Source of the DNA: Bacteroides sp.
Lineage (GTDB): Bacteria > Bacteroidota > Bacteroidia > Bacteroidales > GCA-2748055
DNA: 54,681 nt
Direction: 5' to 3'
Assembly (NCBI GenBank): GCA_011056635.1
Contig: DSEO01000262.1
Location: 1-54,681, forward strand
The translations under genes and the position numbers were made by a program. The notes beneath the pieces are model-generated. The model made no database searches, had not been told where the DNA came from, and saw only the letters and a program-made list of their open reading frames with translations. Positions 34,889 through 42,286 of this stretch are shown in pieces. Each line of letters starts with the position of its first letter. Within the stretch, counting starts at the first letter, position 1.

Positions 34889-35446
34889 TCATTTAACCCT
34901 TCCCGGATTCTTTTTGATATAAGATTCCCAACTCTTGACGGAAGTGGAACCGCCAATGGGCTCACGCTGGTAAAAATGACACACCGCTGCAGCCAGACCA
35001 TCAGTTGCATCCAGGTTTTTGGGGATGGTATCCAGGTCAAACATCCGTACAAGCATTCGTGCCACCTGCTCCTTGGAGGCATCACCTGTGCTGGTAATGG
35101 CAAGTTTGATCTTCCTGGGGGCGTATTCGAATACAGGCAGATCCCTGGATATCACAGCAGCAATGGCCACTCCCTGGGCCCTTCCCAGCTTGAGCATGGA
35201 TTGGACATTGCGGCCAAAAAAGGGTGATTCAATGGCCACTTCATCGGGCAGGTATTTTTCGATCAGCGCAAGGGTGCACTCATAGATCTTCCGGAGCTTC
35301 ATGTAATGATCCCCGCTCTTTTTCAGGTCGATCGCATCCATTTCCACAAACGCCGGTTTGTTTCCGGTCTCGTGGATCACCCCGTAACCCATGAGGTTGG
35401 TTCCCGGATCAATGCCCAGGATAATTCTGTCGGTTTTTCCGTGCAT
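34889..35446 (-). CDS. ruvC: Holliday junction resolvase RuvC
   Basis: About 185 residues from the ATG at 35446. The catalytic acids fit the RuvC pattern: Asp13 (GIDPGT), Glu73 (IESPFFG), Asp146 and Asp149 (DATDGLAAAVCH). It cuts Holliday junctions made by RuvAB branch migration. The start lies 38 bases inside the 3' end of the EamA transporter gene; there is no later start before the catalytic Asp, so the overlap is real unless translation begins at a rare codon. A longer frame to 35500 is an artefact of that overlap. Confidence 0.94.
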   Translation of the reverse strand: MHGKTDRIILGIDPGTNLMGYGVIHETGNKPAFVEMDAIDLKKSGDHYMKLRKIYECTLALIEKYLPDEVAIESPFFGRNVQSMLKLGRAQGVAIAAVISRDLPVFEYAPRKIKLAITSTGDASKEQVARMLVRMFDLDTIPKNLDATDGLAAAVCHFYQREPIGGSTSVKSWESYIKKNPGRVK

Positions 35447-36329
35447 GTCTCCCCAGTGTATTTTGGACCAGAATTCCCGATACCAGCAGGATAATCCCAA
35501 AAAGCGTGGTCAGAAAGATTTTTTCATCAAGCACCCGGTTTACAATGAAAAGGTTCAGAAAAGGAGCCATATAAACCAGGTTGCTTATCCGGTCGGTGGT
35601 GGAAGCATGCTGCAGTGCAAGCAACCACAGTACAAATGTAACACCCATTTCGAATATACCCACATAAATCGCAGTAAGCCATGCTTCGGTCGACGCCGGC
35701 AGGACAGGCTGCCTCAGCAGACCGCCCGCCAGCAGGAAGCCTGCTGCAAACAGGAAATTGAGAAAGAGCCTGATCACGGGATCTCGCCTTTCTTTCATGT
35801 TGAACACCCAGTAAAAGGCCCAGATGACCGAGGTGGACAGGGCCAGGAAAATGCCCAGCCTGTTTTGCGGGTCCGCTCCTCCGGTGCCGCCCTGCAGGGA
35901 GATCAGGATCACCCCCGCAAAACTGAGGACCATGGCTCCGATGCTGATCCATCCTATTTTCTGCCGGAGCATGGGGATCGAAATGATGACCAGCACGATG
36001 GGCCATACCATGTTGAGCGGCTGGGCCACCTGGGCGGGCAGAATGGAGTAGGCCTTGAAAAGGATCAGGTAGTAAACCACGGGGTTCATCAATCCCATCA
36101 GGATGGAAAAACCAAGGTCCGGCCACCGAAGGCCACGCAGCAGTTTCAGCTTCCCCTGCAAAAGGATGATCAGCAGGAGAACCGCAGCCGAAGTGATGGA
36201 GGCTCCTGTGAGTAACTGGTAGCTGTCCTGGTGCTGCAATCCGATCTTGAATGCCGTGGGAACCGTAGACCAGAAAAGTACGGCCAGGATGGCGAACAGA
36301 TAAGCTTTCCCCTGGTTTTTTTCCCCCAT
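35409..36329 (-). CDS. EamA/DMT family transporter (1)
   Basis: A 306-residue inner-membrane protein with about ten hydrophobic helices arranged as two EamA repeats (about 10-145 and 155-295). It belongs to the drug/metabolite transporter superfamily, whose members export or import amino acids, sugars or other metabolites by proton exchange. The 3' end overlaps ruvC by 38 bases. The gene is 19 bases downstream of serS on the same strand, so it may be cotranscribed with it. The substrate cannot be predicted. Confidence 0.85.
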   Translation of the reverse strand: MGEKNQGKAYLFAILAVLFWSTVPTAFKIGLQHQDSYQLLTGASITSAAVLLLIILLQGKLKLLRGLRWPDLGFSILMGLMNPVVYYLILFKAYSILPAQVAQPLNMVWPIVLVIISIPMLRQKIGWISIGAMVLSFAGVILISLQGGTGGADPQNRLGIFLALSTSVIWAFYWVFNMKERRDPVIRLFLNFLFAAGFLLAGGLLRQPVLPASTEAWLTAIYVGIFEMGVTFVLWLLALQHASTTDRISNLVYMAPFLNLFIVNRVLDEKIFLTTLFGIILLVSGILVQNTLGRHARKNRQNYPGH

Positions 36330-36348
36330 ACGATTGCGAATGGTTGGA

Positions 36349-37620
36349 CTAAATTTGTGTAAATCCGGTATAGGGATGCAGCACCTCTGGAATCAGGATG
36401 CCTTCCGGAGTCTGGTTGTTTTCCAGCAGGGCGGCCACGATCCTGGGCAGGGCCAGCGCACTTCCGTTGAGGGTGTGGGCCAGCAGGGGCTTCTTTTCGC
36501 CGGGTTCCCTGAAACGCAGCTTCAGCCGGTTGGCCTGGTAGGATTCAAAATTTGATACGGAACTGACCTCCAGCCATTTATTTTGTGCAGCCGCATAAAC
36601 CTCAAAATCAAAGGTAAGGGCGGAAGTAAATCCCAGGTCCCCTCCGCACAGCTGCATGATCCGGTAAGGCAGATTGAGGGCAATCACCAGCTGTTCCACG
36701 TGATCCACCATCTCTTCCAGGGCGTCATAGGATCTGGATGGGTGCTGGATCTGTACGATCTCTACCTTGTCGAACTGATGCACCCTGTTCAGTCCCCGCA
36801 CATCCTTCCCGTAGGATCCCGCTTCACGCCTGAAACAGGGTGTGTAAGCCGTATTTTTCACGGGAAGATCTTCCGCCTGGAGGATCGTATCCCTGTACAG
36901 GTTGGTCACAGGTACCTCTGCAGTGGGGATCAGGTACAGGTTGTCGCTGGTCACATGATACATCTGTCCCTCTTTATCAGGCAGCTGGCCGGTCCCGAAA
37001 CCCGATGCTTCATTGACCAGTAGGGGGGGCTGGATCTCCAGGTAGCCCGCTGCCGTATTCCTTTCCAGGAACCAGGAGATCAGTGCCCGCTGCAGCCTGG
37101 CCCCTTTGCCCTTGAAAACCGGGAAACCACCCCCGGTGATCTTAACACCCAGTTCAAAATCGATCAGGTCATATTTTGCTCCCAGTTCCCAGTGAGTAAG
37201 GGAATTCCCGGGTAAATCCGGCATCTTTCCCCCTTCCCTGATGAGCCGGTTATCATTTTCCGTGTTCCCTTCCGGGACGGACAGGTGGGGAACGTTCGGC
37301 ACCTGTACCAGGAGCTCATTCAATTCTTCGGAGGTCTCCTGAAATCTGCGTTCGAATTGTTCCACCTGTTCCTTGATGGCCGAACTTTGATGCTTCAGAT
37401 CGACAGCTTTTTCTTTTTCTCCTTTCTGAAAAAGGATCCCGATCTCTTTGCTGAGGCGGTTCAGTTCAGCCTGCAACCTGTTGGTCTCCACCTGCAGGCT
37501 CCTGCGTTCATCATCCCTGTCCAGGATGGCAGCGATGATATCGGGTTGGTCGAATTTCTTGATTTTTAACCGGTTCACAATGGTTTCCCTGTGATCCCTG
37601 ATAAATTGGATGGTCAGCAT
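36349..37620 (-). CDS. serS: Seryl-tRNA synthetase
   Basis: About 423 residues from the ATG at 37620 (MLTIQFIRDHRE); an upstream in-frame ATG at 37650 lies inside a terminator hairpin and is unlikely. The N-terminal antiparallel coiled coil (about 30-105) binds the long variable arm of tRNA-Ser; class II motif 2 is seen as FRREAGSYGKDVRGLNRVHQF and motif 3 in the closing LNGSALALPRIVAALLENNQ segment. It charges tRNA-Ser with serine. Its start lies only 12 bases beyond the T-run of a terminator-like hairpin, see that entry. Confidence 0.96.
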   Translation of the reverse strand: MLTIQFIRDHRETIVNRLKIKKFDQPDIIAAILDRDDERRSLQVETNRLQAELNRLSKEIGILFQKGEKEKAVDLKHQSSAIKEQVEQFERRFQETSEELNELLVQVPNVPHLSVPEGNTENDNRLIREGGKMPDLPGNSLTHWELGAKYDLIDFELGVKITGGGFPVFKGKGARLQRALISWFLERNTAAGYLEIQPPLLVNEASGFGTGQLPDKEGQMYHVTSDNLYLIPTAEVPVTNLYRDTILQAEDLPVKNTAYTPCFRREAGSYGKDVRGLNRVHQFDKVEIVQIQHPSRSYDALEEMVDHVEQLVIALNLPYRIMQLCGGDLGFTSALTFDFEVYAAAQNKWLEVSSVSNFESYQANRLKLRFREPGEKKPLLAHTLNGSALALPRIVAALLENNQTPEGILIPEVLHPYTGFTQI

Positions 37621-37631
37621 GGTATACACAT

Positions 37632-37672
37632 AAAAAAACCCGCAATACACTTTAAAGGTAGTGCATTACGGG
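37632..37672 (-). terminator. Intrinsic terminator between rpmA and serS
   Basis: On the minus strand a 13-base stem with two mismatches (CCCGTAATGCACT against AGTGTATTGCGGG) and an eight-base loop is followed by seven T residues (37638-37632). This fits an intrinsic terminator for the rplU-rpmA operon. It lies directly ahead of serS (ATG at 37620), so it could also act as an attenuator for serS. Confidence 0.72.
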
Positions 37673-37703
37673 TAAATAAGGTCATATCGGGTCGAAGAAT
37701 CTG

Positions 37704-37964
37704 TCAGTTTTCCAGCGGTTCCACAGAGACATAGGATTTGTTGTCTCTTTTCCTGGAGAACTTCACTTTGCCGTCGATCATGGCAAACAGGGTATGATCT
37801 TTTCCCATACCCACGTTGTAACCCGGGTGATGCACCGTCCCCCGCTGCCTTACAAGAATATTGCCGGCTTTGACTACCTGTCCGCCGTAAAGTTTCACGC
37901 CCAGTCGTTTGCTTTCTGATTCCCGACCGTTCCTTGAACTACCAGCTCCTTTCTTATGTGCCAT
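37704..37964 (-). CDS. rpmA: Ribosomal protein bL27
   Basis: An 86-residue protein of normal length. It starts [22 protein letters not shown], whose flexible N-terminus reaches the peptidyl-transferase centre, and contains [24 protein letters not shown], diagnostic of bL27. There is no Firmicutes-type N-terminal extension needing cleavage. It follows rplU by 34 bases in the usual L21-L27 order. Confidence 0.97.
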   Translation of the reverse strand: MAHKKGAGSSRNGRESESKRLGVKLYGGQVVKAGNILVRQRGTVHHPGYNVGMGKDHTLFAMIDGKVKFSRKRDNKSYVSVEPLEN

Positions 37965-37998
37965 TTCCTGATTAAATTAATGTGGTTTTAATTCCTGA

Positions 37999-38535
37999 TC
38001 AAGTGTCAGCCTGATCATTGCCGCCCTTCTTTTCAGCTTCAGGCTTCTTTTCAGCTTCAGGTTTCTTTGCAGCTTTCGGCTTTCCTGCAGCTTTGGCCGC
38101 TGGTTTCGGCTTTTCTGCCGCTTTGGCTTTGGCCGCTGGTTTCGGCTTTTCTGCAGTTTCCGGTTTGGCTGCTGCCTTGGGTTTTTCTGCAGTTTCGGGT
38201 GTGGTTTCTTTCTTTTTGGGAGTTTTTTCAGAAATATCCGCTACCTGGATTTGTGTCAGGTACTGCCGGTGTCCGTTCAGTTTCTGATACCCTTTTCTGC
38301 GCTTTTTCTTGAATACAAGTACCTTATCACCCTTCACATGACCCAGTATCGTGGCTTCGACTGATGCGTCCTTCACCATGGGATCACCGATGACAACCTT
38401 TTCACCCGTATCGATCATCAGGACCCTGTCGAAAGAAACTTTATCTCCTTCTTCGCCCTGAAGCCGGTGGACATATAATTTCTGGTCTTTTTCAACCTTG
38501 AACTGCTGTCCTGCGATATCAACAATTGCATACAT
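37999..38535 (-). CDS. rplU: Ribosomal protein bL21 with repetitive C-terminal extension
   Basis: About 178 residues from the ATG at 38535. Residues 1-103 are a standard bL21 (MYAIVDIAGQQFKVEKDQKL, then a FKKKRRKGYQKLNGHRQYLTQIQV tail region that contacts 23S rRNA). The remaining 75 residues are a Lys/Ala/Pro/Glu extension built of short repeats such as AEKPKPAAKA and EAEKKP, not needed for the fold and likely disordered and very basic overall. Perfect DNA repeats underlie it. Similar low-complexity tails occur on some Bacteroidota ribosomal proteins; their role is unknown. The gene has the best promoter in the window. Confidence 0.94.
   Translation of the reverse strand: MYAIVDIAGQQFKVEKDQKLYVHRLQGEEGDKVSFDRVLMIDTGEKVVIGDPMVKDASVEATILGHVKGDKVLVFKKKRRKGYQKLNGHRQYLTQIQVADISEKTPKKKETTPETAEKPKAAAKPETAEKPKPAAKAKAAEKPKPAAKAAGKPKAAKKPEAEKKPEAEKKGGNDQADT
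38026..38154. repeat. Tandem and spaced direct repeats inside rplU
   Basis: An 18-base unit is perfectly repeated in tandem (38026-38043 and 38044-38061), encoding EAEKKP twice. A 28-base unit is perfectly repeated with a 36-base period (38091-38118 and 38127-38154), encoding the AEKPKPAAKA repeat. Identity at third codon positions points to recent copying rather than selection on protein alone. Confidence 0.9.
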
Positions 38536-38550
38536 GATGGTAATCTTTTT

Positions 38551-38570
38551 CCCAAAGTCGGTTTTTTGGG
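38551..38570 (-). promoter_or_regulatory. Hairpin in the rplU leader
   Basis: On the minus strand CCCAAA and TTTGGG form a six-base perfect stem with an eight-base loop, 15 bases before the rplU ATG and inside the predicted leader. It could be a site for feedback control by a ribosomal protein. No T-run follows. Confidence 0.4.
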
Positions 38571-38574
38571 TTCG

Positions 38575-38605
38575 CAAAGATAGAAAAGATTGAAGGACCG
38601 GCAAA
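38575..38605 (-). promoter_or_regulatory. Consensus Bacteroidota promoter for rplU-rpmA
   Basis: On the minus strand TTTG (38605-38602), a 19-base spacer and TATCTTTG (38582-38575) match the full TTTG-N19-21-TAnnTTTG consensus. Transcription should begin near 38568, leaving a leader of about 33 bases. Confidence 0.78.
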
Positions 38606-38692
38606 GAATTGACTGAAATATTTTTACGGGAAAAGGGTGCCTGATGCCTGCCGGGTAATAATTATGTGTTCGGATTATGTCGGAGTTATTTC

Positions 38693-38700
38693 TATATTTG
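38693..38700 (+). promoter_or_regulatory. Putative -7 box for the DUF151 operon
   Basis: TATATTTG matches TAnnTTTG, 24 bases before the ATG at 38725. No clear -33 element. Confidence 0.55.
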
Positions 38701-38724
38701 TGACGAAAGCGTGCATTTGCAGGT

Positions 38725-39345
38725 ATGGGGAAAATAAAGTTAAATGTTCTCGGCATATCATACAGCCAGACTCAATCGGGTGCATATGCCCTGGTTCTGT
38801 CGGAGGAAGATGGAAACAGAAGGATTCCCATCATCGTGGGAGGGTTTGAAGCCCAGGCTATTGCCATTGAACTTGAGGGATTGACCCCGCCGCGGCCGCT
38901 CACCCATGACCTTTTTAAGAATTTTTCCCAGTCTTACGGGATCCGCATCCTGGAGGTGAACATCCACAAGCTCGAGGATGGGGTCTTCTTTGCCAATATC
39001 ATTTGCGATAACGGCGATCAGCAGCTTACCCTGGATGCAAGGACATCCGACGCCATTGCCCTGGCACTCCGGTTCCAGTGTCCGATCTATACCACCGAGG
39101 AAATTGTGGAGAAAGCAGGTATTATCCTTGATTTTGAGAAAGGAACGGGACTTGAACAGGCCGAGGGGACCGAAACACATGAGAAAGCCCCCCCTCCCGG
39201 AAAAAAGAAGAAAAAAATCCCGCGCCAGGACCTTTCTGAAATCAGCATGGAAGAGTTAAAGGCCCTGCTTGCCGAAGCCGTGTCCAAGGAGGACTATGAG
39301 CGGGCGTCGGAGATCAGGGATGAGATTAACCGCCGGTCAAAATGA
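38725..39345 (+). CDS. Bifunctional nuclease family protein (DUF151) with UVR motif
   Basis: A 206-residue protein. Residues 1-135 form a DUF151/BFN domain (VLGISYSQTQSGAYALVL, IPIIVGGFEAQAIA, RPLTHDLF, LDARTSDAIALALR), a family with members reported to have RNase and DNase activity. After a Lys/Pro-rich linker the C-terminus (about 172-205) is a UvrB/UvrC-type motif (LKALLAEAVSKEDYERASEIRDEINR), a helical hairpin used for protein contacts in nucleotide excision repair. It heads a five-gene operon and overlaps the nucleoside transporter by four bases. Confidence 0.87.
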   Translation: MGKIKLNVLGISYSQTQSGAYALVLSEEDGNRRIPIIVGGFEAQAIAIELEGLTPPRPLTHDLFKNFSQSYGIRILEVNIHKLEDGVFFANIICDNGDQQLTLDARTSDAIALALRFQCPIYTTEEIVEKAGIILDFEKGTGLEQAEGTETHEKAPPPGKKKKKIPRQDLSEISMEELKALLAEAVSKEDYERASEIRDEINRRSK

Positions 39346-40748
39346 TCCCCGATACACTGATCGCAGACACCCTGTCTGCCCTGCTCATCCAGGAACCAGC
39401 ACATGCAGCATCCATGTCGAACATCCTGCCGGAAATGACAGGATTCAGCTTTAGCGTTGTGCGTCTTCTGCGCGGACTGCTGGGAATGGGCGTGTTGATC
39501 TTCATCGCATGGATCTTCAGTACAAACCGGAAGGCCATTGCCTGGAAAATGGTGGGTGTCGGATTGCTGATGCAACTGGTGCTGGCGGTTGGGATCCTCT
39601 ATGTGCCCTTCATCCAGGATTTCTTTGAGGTGATCGGGAAAATATTTGTGAAAATCCTGGCCTTTACCGGCGAAGGGGTTACCTTTCTATTGAAAAACAA
39701 CCAGACCGGAAAGGTGGATCCGGCTTTGCAGAACTTCGCCTTCTCCATTCTGCCCACCATCATCTTCTTTTCCGCGCTCATGAGCCTGCTGTTTTACCTG
39801 GGGGTCGTCCAGTTCCTGGTAAAGATCCTGGGTTATCTGCTTTCACGTTCCCTGGGGCTTTCAGGGGCGGAGAGTCTTTCCGTGGCGGGAAATATTTTCC
39901 TGGGCCAGACGGAATCACCGCTGCTTATCAAGGCATACCTTGAAAAAATGAACCGTTCCGAGATCCTGCTGGTCATGTCGGGAGGGATGGCCACCCTGGC
40001 CGGCGGTGTGCTGGCAGCCTATATTGGTTTTCTCGGCGGAGGGGATCCGGTGCAGCAGATCATTTTTGCCAAACACCTGCTCACGGCTTCGGTCATGGCC
40101 GCCCCGGGGGTGGTGGTAATTTCGAAGATCCTTGTGCCCCAGACAGAAGATGTGAACAGGGAGATCCGGGTCTCCAGGAGCGGGATAGGCAAGAATGCAC
40201 TGGATGCCATTTCAAACGGCACCGGTGACGGATTGAGACTGGCGGTCAATGTGGCCGCCATGCTGCTGGTTTTTCTGGCCTTCATTGCCATGTTCAATTT
40301 TATTTTTGTGAAGGTGGGTGACTGGACTCATTTGAATGAAAGGATCGCTTCCATGACAGGCGGAAAGTATCATGAAATGAGCCTGGAATTCATGCTGGGA
40401 TATGCACTGTCACCCTTCATGTGGTTGCTGGGCGTTTCGGCTGAGGACATGACCCTGGTGGGGTCATTGCTCGGCAAGAAACTGATCCTCACGGAATTTG
40501 TGGCCTATATTGGGCTGGCAGAATTGAAAACCGCCGGTGCGTTTGTCGATCCGAAGTCCATCATCATGTCGGTTTACATGCTCTGCGGTTTTGCCAATTT
40601 TGCCTCCATCGGGATACAGATCGGGGGGATAGGGGCCCTGGCACCCGGGAAGCGGGTCCTGCTGGCGCAATTCGGGATGCGTGCACTGCTGGCAGGGACG
40701 CTGGCTTCATTGTTATCGGCCACGATCATCGGTGTTTTACTGGGATGA
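39342..40748 (+). CDS. Concentrative nucleoside transporter (NupC/CNT family)
   Basis: A 468-residue inner-membrane protein with CNT hallmarks: NIFLGQTESPLLIKAYL (nucleoside-binding hairpin region), MSGGMATLAGGVLAAYI, and the later ISNGTGDGLRLAVNVAAML and CGFANFASIGIQIGGIG. CNT proteins import nucleosides with Na+ or H+. The start overlaps the DUF151-UVR stop and its own stop overlaps the next start, each by ATGA, so translation is coupled. Pairing a nuclease-family protein with a nucleoside importer suggests nucleic-acid salvage, an inference. Confidence 0.92.
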   Translation: MIPDTLIADTLSALLIQEPAHAASMSNILPEMTGFSFSVVRLLRGLLGMGVLIFIAWIFSTNRKAIAWKMVGVGLLMQLVLAVGILYVPFIQDFFEVIGKIFVKILAFTGEGVTFLLKNNQTGKVDPALQNFAFSILPTIIFFSALMSLLFYLGVVQFLVKILGYLLSRSLGLSGAESLSVAGNIFLGQTESPLLIKAYLEKMNRSEILLVMSGGMATLAGGVLAAYIGFLGGGDPVQQIIFAKHLLTASVMAAPGVVVISKILVPQTEDVNREIRVSRSGIGKNALDAISNGTGDGLRLAVNVAAMLLVFLAFIAMFNFIFVKVGDWTHLNERIASMTGGKYHEMSLEFMLGYALSPFMWLLGVSAEDMTLVGSLLGKKLILTEFVAYIGLAELKTAGAFVDPKSIIMSVYMLCGFANFASIGIQIGGIGALAPGKRVLLAQFGMRALLAGTLASLLSATIIGVLLG

Positions 40749-41155
40749 AGATGGATGCAGACGACAAATACAGCTATGATTTCAAAGGCAGGACAGTTCT
40801 TGTGGTGGAAGATAACGATATATCCTTCAAGCTCATATCGGCTCTGCTTTCCCGGGTTAATGTCATGCTGGTCCGGGCCACAAACGGGAGGGAGGCCATT
40901 GAGATCTGCCGGGAGAATCCGCAGATCAGTCTGGTGCTCATGGACCTTCAGCTGCCTGAAATAAACGGTCTGGAAGCTACCCGGAGGATCCGGAATATCT
41001 GTCCCGGTCTGCCCGTCATCGCCACCACGGCCAACGCGTTTGATGAAGATGAACAGGCCTGCAGAAATGCCGGGTGTGCGGGATATCTTTCCAAACCCCT
41101 CCAGTTCAGAAAACTTTTCGAGCTCATGCAATCATTTTTTGACCGGCAATCATAG
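40745..41155 (+). CDS. Single-domain response regulator
   Basis: A 136-residue stand-alone receiver domain. Phosphoacceptor Asp67 (VLMDLQLP), acidic pair Glu22-Asp23 (VEDN), Thr94 and Lys117 (LSKP) are all present, so it should be phosphorylatable. There is no output domain and no histidine kinase in the window. The sequence resembles the C-terminal receivers of hybrid kinases, so it may act as a phosphorelay or CheY-like partner. It overlaps the transporter gene by four bases and precedes the GT2 gene by six. Confidence 0.9.
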   Translation: MKMDADDKYSYDFKGRTVLVVEDNDISFKLISALLSRVNVMLVRATNGREAIEICRENPQISLVLMDLQLPEINGLEATRRIRNICPGLPVIATTANAFDEDEQACRNAGCAGYLSKPLQFRKLFELMQSFFDRQS

Positions 41156-41161
41156 TTTCAT

Positions 41162-42283
41162 ATGTCCGCCGCAGCTGCAGTGATCCTCTTTTTTATCCTG
41201 TTTTATGCGGTGACCATCCTGGTGCTTTCCATCGGATTAAAGCGACTTGAAGGTCCCGCTGATCCACAACCGGAAAAACCCATCCCGGTCACCCTGATCA
41301 TTCCTTTCAGAAATGAGGCGGAGCACCTGGAAAACCTGGTGAATGATCTTTCGGCCCAGCATTATCCCCGGGAACAACTGGAAGTGCTGTTCGTCGACGA
41401 TCACTCGGACGACGGATCCGGGGAGAAGCTGCAGAAGCTTCTGGAAGGAAGGGCCGGGTTTTGGTTGTTGAAGCTTCAGGAGGGAAAATCCGGCAAGAAA
41501 GATGCCATCTTTACCGCCATTCAGCAGGCTTCCGCATCCTGGATCATCCAGACCGATGCCGACTGCAGGCTGGGTCCGGAGTTTATCGCATCCCATGTGG
41601 CTTTCCTCGGGGAGTATCCTTCGGACATGGTTGCGGGTCTGGTTACCACACCTGAAGGGCCGGGCGGTTTTAAGGAGACCTTCGAGCGGCTTGATCTGCT
41701 GAGTCTCGTTGGCACAGGAGCCGGATCTTTCCATTATCGCCGCCCCGTGATGTGCAGCGGAGCGAATCTGGGATATTCCCGGCAGCTTTATACGGAGACC
41801 CGGCGGTTTGACCCTTCGGTAACCGTGGCATCGGGAGATGACATGTTCCTGATGATCGGAGCCCGGAGACTGGGGAAGCGGTTATCCTTCAATCCTGACC
41901 GGGCAGCCATGGTTAAAACCAGTCCGGCACCCGGTCTGGGATCCCTGATCCATCAGCGGGTCCGCTGGAGTTCAAAAACCAGGCATTACGGGATGAAGGA
42001 TATTCAGCTGCTGGCCGTGGTGGTGACCGTCACGAATCTGCTGGTGCTGTCCATCCCCTGCTGGTTGATTTTCTTCCCTTCCTGGTGGATCTGCCTGATC
42101 CCGGCCCTGGCGATAAAAACACTGTCGGATTATTTCCTGCTGCACACCGTAACCCGTCTGACCGGACAGAGAAAAGCCCTCTGGTTTTTCCTTCCGGCTG
42201 CGCTATTTTACTATTTTTACCACCTGGCCATCCTGGCGGCATTGCTTTGTACCGGATCAGGTTGGAAAGGCAGAAAATACTGA
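41162..42283 (+). CDS. GT2 family membrane glycosyltransferase
   Basis: A 373-residue protein with an N-terminal transmembrane helix (about 3-22), a GT-A catalytic domain and two or three C-terminal helices (about 285-365). Motifs are LIIPFRNEAEHL, VDDHSDDGS (UDP-binding), TDADCRLGP (DxD-type) and QRVRWSSKTRHY (a QxxRW-like acceptor site). The layout matches processive or lipid-linked GT2 enzymes. Donor and product are unknown. It is in the middle of a tight operon with no other envelope-sugar genes. Confidence 0.87.
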   Translation: MSAAAAVILFFILFYAVTILVLSIGLKRLEGPADPQPEKPIPVTLIIPFRNEAEHLENLVNDLSAQHYPREQLEVLFVDDHSDDGSGEKLQKLLEGRAGFWLLKLQEGKSGKKDAIFTAIQQASASWIIQTDADCRLGPEFIASHVAFLGEYPSDMVAGLVTTPEGPGGFKETFERLDLLSLVGTGAGSFHYRRPVMCSGANLGYSRQLYTETRRFDPSVTVASGDDMFLMIGARRLGKRLSFNPDRAAMVKTSPAPGLGSLIHQRVRWSSKTRHYGMKDIQLLAVVVTVTNLLVLSIPCWLIFFPSWWICLIPALAIKTLSDYFLLHTVTRLTGQRKALWFFLPAALFYYFYHLAILAALLCTGSGWKGRKY

Positions 42284-42286
42284 GCG

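Noticed and set aside
38026-38190. Possible CRISPR-like repeat array
   Set aside because: The repeats are in frame within rplU, encode a Lys/Ala/Pro tail, and lack unique spacers of constant length.
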